39,475 nucleotides of DNA from Alcanivorax hongdengensis A-11-3 (GTDB lineage: Bacteria; Pseudomonadota; Gammaproteobacteria; Pseudomonadales; Alcanivoracaceae), in the NCBI RefSeq assembly GCF_000300995.1, contig NZ_AMRJ01000031.1:1-39475 (forward strand). The letters run 5' to 3'. The notes under the pieces are model-generated. The model made no database searches, was not told where the DNA came from, and was given only the letters and a program-made list of their open reading frames with translations. A program made the position numbers and the translations under genes. Every line of letters starts with the position of its first letter. The stretch's first letter is position 1. Positions 32,938 to 39,475 of this stretch are shown here, one piece after another.

Positions 32938-34262
32938 GAGTACTAGTCATAATGCTATCCGTTATGTCACTTGGTTTGGGCAGTGCTACAGCCCTTGCTC
33001 AGCCGGTTTCGGAATCGCTGACCTTGGAAGAAGCGGTAGCCCTCGCCGTCGAAGCAGATCCTTGGCTTGCTGGCAGCAAGCACACCCAGCAGGCGCTCAA
33101 TGATGAGGCGACTGCCGCAGCGAGCTTGCCGGATCCCCGCGTAAGTCTGATGGCGGGCAATTTCCCCGTAGATAGCTTCGACATCAACCAGGAGGCTATG
33201 ACTCAGTTGTCGGTGGGTGTCACGCAAATGTTCCCACGTGGTGACAGTCTGGCGCTTGCCAAACGGCAAAAACAGCAGCTTGCTGGACAGCACCCTCTGC
33301 TGAGGATAGATCGCCGCGCCAAGGTGGAAGCAACGGCCAGTCAGTTATGGCTAGAGGCCTACAGGGCACAGGAAAGTATTCGATTGATCGAGCGGAATCG
33401 GGGGTTGTTCGAGCAACTGGTGGAATCTGCCGAGGCCCATTATTCGTCGGGGTTGGGTCAGGTCCGTCAGCAGGATGTCATTCGCGCGCAGTTGGAGCTA
33501 ACCCGTCTGGATGATCGCTTGACAACGCTAAAGCAGCAGAAAGAGGCCGCACAGCGCCGCCTGTCTGAATGGATCGGGGCTGCTGCAAGAGTCCCCTTAG
33601 CGCCGATACTGCCGACGCCATCACTCGCCAGGCCGCTGACTATACCGACTATCGAGGCCGCTGACGAACACGCACGCTACCAGTTGATCCGCCATCACCC
33701 AGCTCTGATGGCGCTGGAGCAGCGCATTGACGCGACCCAAACCGGCGTCGATTTGGCAGAACAGAAATACAAACCCGAGTGGGGCCTGACCGCCCAATAC
33801 GGCTCTCGCGCCAGCGATCCCATGGGGCGGGAGCGGTCTGATCTGTTCTCAATTGGTGTGACGTTCGATCTTCCTATTTTCACAGGCAACCGCCAGGACA
33901 GGGAGGTTAGCGCCGCCGTGAATCGAGCCGAAGCCATCAAAACCGAAAGGCACTTGCTTCGTCGCCAACTGATGGCAGAACTGGAAACGGCGAGCGTTCA
34001 GCTGACGCGGCTCGATGAGCGCTTGGCGCTGTACACCGAGCAGCTGCTACCGCAAATGGCCGACCAGGCAGAGGCTTCGTTGGCGGCCTATGGCAACGAT
34101 AGCGGAGACTTCGCCGAGGCCGTCCGGGCGCGCATTGCCGAACTGAATGCCAAAGTCGAAGCACTTGTGATCGCGGTGGAGCGTCAGAAAATAATGGCCC
34201 AAATCAATTACCTGCTCGCCGAGCCCTCGTCGGACGATGCACGGGCAATCGAACCGTTTTAG
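32934..34262 (+). CDS. cusC-like: CusC-like outer-membrane efflux protein (TolC family)
   Basis: A 442-aa TolC-family outer-membrane factor. A Sec signal peptide (ending at ALAQ) precedes two OEP repeats made of long helices and barrel strands. Typical are SLTLEEAVALAVEADPWLAG, SLPDPRVSLMAGNFP, QQDVIRAQLELTRLDDRLT and LVIAVERQKIMAQINYLL. It forms the exit duct for the RND pump encoded downstream and is 11 bp before the adaptor gene. It lacks an N-terminal lipobox, unlike E. coli CusC. Copper/silver specificity follows from its partners. Confidence 0.92.
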   Translation: MRVLVIMLSVMSLGLGSATALAQPVSESLTLEEAVALAVEADPWLAGSKHTQQALNDEATAAASLPDPRVSLMAGNFPVDSFDINQEAMTQLSVGVTQMFPRGDSLALAKRQKQQLAGQHPLLRIDRRAKVEATASQLWLEAYRAQESIRLIERNRGLFEQLVESAEAHYSSGLGQVRQQDVIRAQLELTRLDDRLTTLKQQKEAAQRRLSEWIGAAARVPLAPILPTPSLARPLTIPTIEAADEHARYQLIRHHPALMALEQRIDATQTGVDLAEQKYKPEWGLTAQYGSRASDPMGRERSDLFSIGVTFDLPIFTGNRQDREVSAAVNRAEAIKTERHLLRRQLMAELETASVQLTRLDERLALYTEQLLPQMADQAEASLAAYGNDSGDFAEAVRARIAELNAKVEALVIAVERQKIMAQINYLLAEPSSDDARAIEPF

Positions 34263-34273
34263 GAAGGTCAATA

Positions 34274-35941
34274 ATGAATACATTAACTAAAGTACTGCTT
34301 GGTTCAACCGTGGGTGCGTTGCTCGGTGTATCGGGATTCTGGTTGTTGAGTGACGTCAACGAAAATGGGACTACAGCCACTGAAGGCGAACGGCAACCGC
34401 TGTACTGGGTGGCACCCATGGATGCCGAATATCGGCGTGACAAACCCGGCAAATCGCCCATGGGCATGGACCTTGTTCCGGTTTATGAGGAGGGCAGTGG
34501 TAAGGATGAGCCTGGGACCGTCAAAATTTCCCCCGTGGTGGTCAATAATCTCGGGGTGCGTACCGCTAGGGTTGACTCCGGCAGACTTCAGCCGGAGGTT
34601 AGAACCGTCGGGTATGTGCAATACAGTGAGAATCGCTTGGTGCATGTCAACCCGCGAGTTGAGGGCTGGATTGAGAAGCTCTACGTTGAAGCAGTTGGCG
34701 ATCCGGTCAAAAAAGGCGAACCTTTGTACACGCTCTATTCGCCCACGCTGGTCAACGCCCAAGAAGAGCTGCTAATGGCGCTAAAGCGCGACAATTCAGT
34801 GGCTGTAGGTGCCGCGGTGGACCAGCTGTTGGCGTTGAACTTACCTCAAAATGAAATCGACCGGGTGCGTGAAACCCGAAGGATTAATCAACACATCACT
34901 TTCGCGGCCCCTCAGTCCGGTGTATTGGAGAATCTCTCGGTGCGTGAAGGCATGTTCATCAAACCCGGCACTAATATGATGAGCATAGGTCAGCTGGAGC
35001 ACATCTGGGTGATCGGAGAGGTGTTTGAGCGCCAGGCGAACCTGGTCAGTGAGGGCGATCCTGTGCGTATGCGCTTGGACTATCTACCCGGTCGAGAGTG
35101 GTTGGGGCAGGTAGATTACCTCTATCCGTCACTCAATGCCGAAACCCGTACAGCCCAGGTCCGGGTGCACTTCCACAACCCCGATGGGTTCTTGAAACCA
35201 GGCATGTTCGCGCAGATGGTCATTGAAACCGAGGCGGGAGCGGAAACCCTGTTGATTCCACGTGAAGCCTTGATTCGTACCGGCAGTCAAGCACGCGTGG
35301 TATTGGCACTAGGAGAGGGCAGGTTTAGATCCGTAGTCGTTGAAGTGGGGCGCGTCGGAGAGCGGCAAGTGGAAATTCTGGCTGGCTTAAATGAAGGGGA
35401 GCGTCTCGTCACCTCCGCACAATTCCTGATCGACTCGGAGTCCAGCAAAACCGCAGATTTAGAACGCATGACGCCACGTCCCGACCAGAGCGAACAAGCC
35501 TCTGTTGAAGAAGACATTGAACCCTCGTCGACTTGGGTTTCCGCTCGTGTTCTCAGCCTGATGCCCGATCACCGTATGGCCACTCTCGAGCACGAGCCGA
35601 TACCAGATTGGGATTGGCCCGCCATGACCATGGATTTCATGGTCGAGGAAGGCGTCAGCATGGAGGATCTCGAGCCGGGGATGCGCCTGCATGTACAGAT
35701 AGTAAAGGATAGCGGCGGTGACTACCGCTTGAGCCAAGTTCACATCCCCGGTGAAGGATCTACAGGCGATACCGAATCTTCTGAAATGGACCACAGCCAG
35801 CATGAAGGGGGAGGCCAGGGCTCGATGCCGGAACAGAGCGAGAAGGGCCACGATGAGATGTCTATGCCGGACCACGACAGCATGAGCCAGGACGCCATGG
35901 AGCACGATCATCACGACAAGGAGGAGCATCGTCATGATTGA
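34274..35941 (+). CDS. cusB-like: CusB-like adaptor fused to a CusF-like domain
   Basis: A 555-aa periplasmic adaptor. After an N-terminal anchor comes the metal-domain remnant WVAPMDAEYRRDKPGKSPMG (the CusB N-terminal Met site), then the barrel-sandwich, hairpin and beta-barrel domains (PRVEGWIEKLYVEAVGDPVKKG, GYVQYSENRLV, LKPGMFAQMVIE). Residues about 415-490 form a CusF-like domain (WVSARVLSLMPDHR, DWDWPAMTMDFMV, with the Trp/Met pair that binds Cu(I)). The tail (MDHSQHEG..., EHDHHDKEEHRHD) is Met/His rich. Fusion of the metal chaperone CusF to the adaptor would deliver Cu(I) or Ag(I) directly to the pump. Its stop overlaps the CusA start by eight bases. Confidence 0.95.
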   Translation: MNTLTKVLLGSTVGALLGVSGFWLLSDVNENGTTATEGERQPLYWVAPMDAEYRRDKPGKSPMGMDLVPVYEEGSGKDEPGTVKISPVVVNNLGVRTARVDSGRLQPEVRTVGYVQYSENRLVHVNPRVEGWIEKLYVEAVGDPVKKGEPLYTLYSPTLVNAQEELLMALKRDNSVAVGAAVDQLLALNLPQNEIDRVRETRRINQHITFAAPQSGVLENLSVREGMFIKPGTNMMSIGQLEHIWVIGEVFERQANLVSEGDPVRMRLDYLPGREWLGQVDYLYPSLNAETRTAQVRVHFHNPDGFLKPGMFAQMVIETEAGAETLLIPREALIRTGSQARVVLALGEGRFRSVVVEVGRVGERQVEILAGLNEGERLVTSAQFLIDSESSKTADLERMTPRPDQSEQASVEEDIEPSSTWVSARVLSLMPDHRMATLEHEPIPDWDWPAMTMDFMVEEGVSMEDLEPGMRLHVQIVKDSGGDYRLSQVHIPGEGSTGDTESSEMDHSQHEGGGQGSMPEQSEKGHDEMSMPDHDSMSQDAMEHDHHDKEEHRHD

Positions 35942-38900
35942 GTCCATCATTCGTTGGTCCATCAGCAATCGATTTTTCGTGCTGCTGGGCACCTTGATGC
36001 TGGTGGGTGTGGGCCTCTATTCCGTGAAGAATACCCCCGTAGACGCGATCCCGGATCTATCCGACGTACAAGTCATCATTAAGACCAACTACCCCGGGCA
36101 GGCGCCGCAGGTGGTGGAGGACCAAGTCACCTATCCACTGACCACGGCCATGCTATCGGTGCCGGGCGCGGAAACCGTGCGGGGCTATTCTTTTTTTGGC
36201 GATTCCTATGTCTATGTCATTTTTGATGATGATACTGATGCCTACTGGGCCCGTTCGAGGGTGCTGGAGTATCTGTCCCAAGTGGCTCCCACACTGCCAC
36301 CAAGCGCTCGGCCACAACTTGGGCCGGACGCAACCGGGGTTGGCTGGGTCTACCTCTACGCGTTGGTGGATCGCAGTGGCAAGCATGACTTGAGCCAGCT
36401 GCGCAGCCTGCAGGATTGGTTCCTGAAATACGAGCTGCAAACGGTGAGCGGCGTTTCTGAGGTATCGGCCCTTGGCGGCATGGTTAAGCAGTACCAGGTA
36501 AAGGTCAGTCCAGAAAAGCTACGTGCTTTTGATATTCCTCTGTCGCACATTCAAAACACCATTCAGCGTGGTAACCAGGAAGTCGGTGCCTCAGTGGTGG
36601 AAATGGCGGAAGCAGAGTATATGGTGCGCGCCACGGGTTACATCCAAGGCGTGGAGGATCTCGGTAACATTCCCTTGGGTGTGAACGCTAACGGCGCTCC
36701 GCTGTTACTGAAAAACGTAGCTGAAATCGAAGTGGGGCCACAGATGCGCCGTGGCATAGCTGAGCTCAATGGTGAAGGTGAAACTGTGGGCGGTATCGTG
36801 GTGATGCGCTCGGGAGAAAATGCTCAAAAAACCATTGACGGCGTCAAAGAAAAGCTGGAAAAGCTCAAAAGCGGTTTGCCCGAAGGGGTAGAGATTGTCA
36901 CCGTTTATGATCGTTCCGGATTAATCTCCCGGGCCGTTGACAGTTTATGGAAAAGTCTGCTCGAAGAACTCGCCATTGTGGCGCTGATCTGTGTCATTTT
37001 CCTCTTTCATGTCAGGTCATCACTGGTTGCTGTCATCAGCCTTCCGTTGGGCATTTTGACGGCTTTTATCGTGATGCATCTTCAAGGTCTGAACGCCAAC
37101 ATTATGTCGCTGGGCGGTATCGCGATTGCAATAGGCGCGATGATTGACGGTGCCATCGTTATGATCGAGAACATGCACAAGCACATGGAGCGGACGCCTT
37201 TGACGCCGGAAAACCGTTGGCAAGTAGTGGCGAAATCGGCTTCGGAGGTGGGCCCCGCATTGTTTTTCAGTCTGCTGATTATCACCGTCAGCTTTATTCC
37301 GGTGTTTACCCTGGAGGCCCAGGAGGGACGGATGTTCAGTCCGCTGGCATTTACTAAAACCTATGCCATGGCGGCCAGTGCGGCGCTCGCTGTTACAGTG
37401 GTTCCGGTTTTGATGGGGTATTTCATTCGAGGAAAGGTGGTCGCCGAAAGCAATAACCCGGTAAACAGGATACTGATTGCTGGCTATATGCCATTGCTCA
37501 AAGGCGTCTTGCGGTTCCCTAAAACCACGCTTGCAATGGCTGTTGTGATACTTTTGATTGGGATCTGGCCAGTCAATCAAATCGGCAGTGAGTTTATTCC
37601 TGACTTAGATGAGGGCGACCTGATGTATATGCCCACCACTTATCCGGGGCTGTCCATCGGAAAAGCCAGGGAGTTACTGCAACAAACCGATAAGTTGATT
37701 GCTACGGTGCCGGAAGTCAATACCGTGTTCGGCAAGATCGGTCGTGCCGACACGGCGACTGACCCAGCGCCACTGACTATGATTGAAACCTTCATACAGC
37801 TCAAACCCAAAGACCAGTGGCGCGAGGGCATGACCACAGAGAAACTCAAAAAGGAGATGGATGCTCTAGTACGATTCCCCGGCCTGACCAACGCCTGGGT
37901 GATGCCCATAAAAACCCGAATTGACATGCTGGCGACCGGCATCAAAACGCCGGTAGGTATTAAAGTGGCGGGCGAGGACTTGAAAGAAATCCAGGCCATT
38001 GGCCAGCAGTTGGAACAGGTCCTCAAAGATGTGCCCGGAACCGCCTCGGTTTACTCTGAGCGGGTGGCCGGTGGTCGCTATATCAAGGTGGATATTCAGC
38101 GGGAACAGGCGGCACGCTATGGCCTGAATATTGCCGATGTGCAGCAGGTGGTGGCTACCGCCATTGGGGGAATGAATGTGTCGCAGACGATTGAGGGGCT
38201 TGAACGCTATCCGATCAATTTGCGTTACCCGCAGCATTACCGGGACTCGCCGGAACAATTGGCATTGCTACCCATTGTTACGCCGGCCGGAGAGCGTATT
38301 GCACTTGGCGATGTCGCAAAGGTATATGTAGAGGAAGGCCCCCCGGCAATCAAGAGTGAAAATGCACGGCTCAACGGCTGGACTTTTGTGGATATCGAAG
38401 GCGTGGATGTAGGCACTTACGTTGAGCAGGCCATGGTGACCGTTCAGGAACAACTGGATTTGCCGGCGGGCTATTCGGTAACCTGGTCCGGCCAGTATGA
38501 ATATATGCAGCGCGCCAAGGAGAAGATGACCTATGTAATACCGCTGACTTTGGCTATTATCATCATACTGCTGTACATGAACTTCAGGAGCTTCGCTGAA
38601 GTAGCCATAATTCTAGGAACCTTGCCGCTTGCTGTAATCGGTTCCATCTGGTTAATGTTCCTCTTGAATTTCAACTTTTCTGTAGCTGTGGCGGTTGGGT
38701 TTATCGCTCTCGCGGGTGTCGCGGTAGAAATTGGCGTCATTATGCTGACCTATCTCAATCAGTCGTACAGTCAATTCGTAAGTGATTGCAAAGAGAAAGG
38801 AGCGCCATTCCGGCGAGAGGAACTATTTCAAGCCGTGACACACGGAGCCGGGCTACGTGTCAGACCAGTGATGATGACGGGGGTTTCCACTATTGCTGGC

Positions 38901-39056
38901 TTGCTGCCCATTATGTTTAGCTCTGGCACAGGTGCAGAAGTTGTTAGCCGAATTGCGGCTCCGATGGTAGGCGGCATGTTGAGCGCGATGGTTCTGACAC
39001 TGCTGGTGTTGCCCGTTGTATATTATCTTTGGAGGGGATATTCGCTAAAAAGTTAG
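35934..39056 (+). CDS. cusA-like: CusA-like heavy-metal RND efflux pump
   Basis: A 1040-aa proton-driven RND pump of the heavy-metal (HME) subfamily. The opening MIESIIRWSISNRFFVLLG and NTPVDAIPDLSDVQVIIKT are typical. TM4 carries GAMIDGAIVMIENMHKHME (Asp and Glu of the proton relay). GSEFIPDLDEGDLMYMP and MLATGIKTPVGIKV are porter-domain hallmarks. Length matches the family. The genes before it and the Met-rich character argue for Cu(I)/Ag(I) (CusA) rather than Zn/Co (CzcA). It pumps periplasmic or cytoplasmic monovalent copper across both membranes with the adaptor and outer-membrane factor. Confidence 0.96.
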   Translation: MIESIIRWSISNRFFVLLGTLMLVGVGLYSVKNTPVDAIPDLSDVQVIIKTNYPGQAPQVVEDQVTYPLTTAMLSVPGAETVRGYSFFGDSYVYVIFDDDTDAYWARSRVLEYLSQVAPTLPPSARPQLGPDATGVGWVYLYALVDRSGKHDLSQLRSLQDWFLKYELQTVSGVSEVSALGGMVKQYQVKVSPEKLRAFDIPLSHIQNTIQRGNQEVGASVVEMAEAEYMVRATGYIQGVEDLGNIPLGVNANGAPLLLKNVAEIEVGPQMRRGIAELNGEGETVGGIVVMRSGENAQKTIDGVKEKLEKLKSGLPEGVEIVTVYDRSGLISRAVDSLWKSLLEELAIVALICVIFLFHVRSSLVAVISLPLGILTAFIVMHLQGLNANIMSLGGIAIAIGAMIDGAIVMIENMHKHMERTPLTPENRWQVVAKSASEVGPALFFSLLIITVSFIPVFTLEAQEGRMFSPLAFTKTYAMAASAALAVTVVPVLMGYFIRGKVVAESNNPVNRILIAGYMPLLKGVLRFPKTTLAMAVVILLIGIWPVNQIGSEFIPDLDEGDLMYMPTTYPGLSIGKARELLQQTDKLIATVPEVNTVFGKIGRADTATDPAPLTMIETFIQLKPKDQWREGMTTEKLKKEMDALVRFPGLTNAWVMPIKTRIDMLATGIKTPVGIKVAGEDLKEIQAIGQQLEQVLKDVPGTASVYSERVAGGRYIKVDIQREQAARYGLNIADVQQVVATAIGGMNVSQTIEGLERYPINLRYPQHYRDSPEQLALLPIVTPAGERIALGDVAKVYVEEGPPAIKSENARLNGWTFVDIEGVDVGTYVEQAMVTVQEQLDLPAGYSVTWSGQYEYMQRAKEKMTYVIPLTLAIIIILLYMNFRSFAEVAIILGTLPLAVIGSIWLMFLLNFNFSVAVAVGFIALAGVAVEIGVIMLTYLNQSYSQFVSDCKEKGAPFRREELFQAVTHGAGLRVRPVMMTGVSTIAGLLPIMFSSGTGAEVVSRIAAPMVGGMLSAMVLTLLVLPVVYYLWRGYSLKS

Positions 39057-39352
39057 GATGATCTGTCTGAATCTGTTTTGAGCGGCATTTTTATTACTCG
39101 AGGTTAGGGTAGGCGCGTAAAAAATGTCTGGATTCGGCTGGCGGTCATTGGCTGATCGAATGTTCTTTAAGGGATGTTGTCGGTCAAGCCGCCGGGCATC
39201 TGATAAAGGTGCGTTCTGAGCATTATGGTGCCTCTTCCATGAACTGTTCCTAGCGCAATCAGTGACCTAGGGAACCTCAGTGCAGCTTGAGGCCCTGCGT
39301 CGCACTTGCGTGCAATTTCATTCTATCGATTCCTCAACTGAAGCTACAGATC
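39057..39352. other. Intergenic region after the efflux operon
   Basis: About 300 bp without a credible gene on either strand. A short imperfect hairpin (CCTCA at 39275-39279, TGAGG at 39288-39292) is present. No CopR-box core or MerR-type promoter was found. Confidence 0.5.
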
Positions 39353-39475
39353 ATGAATAAACGCGCAACCATCACCGCCGCTCTTTTTATCGCGCTAGGC
39401 GTCGCCACAGCAGGTCTGCTTTAAACCAATTCTCTACGGGACAGCGCGATAAAGCCGTGGCGCAGGAGGGGGGGG
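39353..39475 (+). pseudogene. Frameshifted N-terminus, possible second RND adaptor (partial)
   Basis: The ATG at 39353 opens a hydrophobic N-terminal segment (MNKRATITAALFIALGVATA, then GLL) that meets a TAA stop at 39422. One base earlier the other frame continues without stop to the end of the window (LNQFSTGQRDKAVAQEGG). Adding one T in the TTT run at 39420-39422 would join both into a continuous anchor like those of HlyD/CzcB-type adaptors. Either a real frameshift or a sequence error at the window end (which finishes in a G run). Family placement is tentative. Confidence 0.45.

Overview
The window reads as chromosomal or island DNA from a marine-type gammaproteobacterium (Marinobacter/Halomonas-like gene style; this is an inference from protein character and mixed GC, not a classification). 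Almost every gene belongs to a metal, mainly copper, resistance region. It has three transcription blocks.

Block 1 (about 200-9730). A CopS/CopR two-component system on the minus strand diverges from a rightward run: a small His/Met-rich secreted protein, a membrane-anchored cytochrome c, the multicopper oxidase CopA, the outer-membrane protein CopB, an APC-type permease, a 72-aa membrane protein, an MFS (MHS-type) transporter and an isoprenylcysteine-methyltransferase-like membrane protein. A perfect 26-bp palindrome lies in the divergent promoter (2369-2394).

Block 2 (9903-18848, followed by a ferritin-like gene). This is the most unusual part: eight overlapping or nearly abutting genes encoding a complex I-like membrane arm (A, fused B/D, H, J, K, L, M, N homologues) with no NADH module (E, F, G), no ferredoxin-like subunit (I) and no C. 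The NuoB-like and NuoD-like pieces are joined into one 686-aa protein by two CPMHP...CPKCGM heavy-metal-binding domains and two very His-rich linkers. The Fe-S ligands of NuoB, two E-channel glutamates of NuoH and the TM5 glutamate of NuoN appear lost, while key Glu/Lys residues of A, K, L and M remain. I infer a redox-inactive, metal-binding relative of complex I, possibly an ion pump, antiporter or metal-gated channel.

Block 3 (19465-31461, all leftward). A MerR-type regulator with a textbook MerR promoter (TTGACC, 19 bp, TACCAT, dyad in the spacer) leads a long co-directional run: a second methyltransferase-like protein, a 41-aa membrane protein, a CopA P1B-ATPase whose two N-terminal metal domains carry SDHC instead of CxxC, a DUF2933 protein, an unknown 121-aa protein, an archaeal-type AMP/thymidine phosphorylase, a short PRPP synthetase, an EamA exporter, two small membrane proteins, a BCCT transporter and an ATP-grasp protein of permuted appearance.

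Block 4 (31656-39056, rightward). A second palindrome with the same ATTACA-N4-TGTAAT core as the one at copRS precedes a Cys-containing secreted protein, a DUF411 lipoprotein and a CusC-CusB(-CusF fusion)-CusA efflux pump. The window ends in a frameshifted start of what looks like another RND adaptor.

Together the genes cover copper sensing (CopRS, MerR), cytoplasmic export (CopA ATPase), periplasmic oxidation (CopA oxidase), periplasmic binding and tripartite efflux. The metal-domain complex I relative and the nucleotide/PRPP genes are additions whose roles are not explained by known copper biology.
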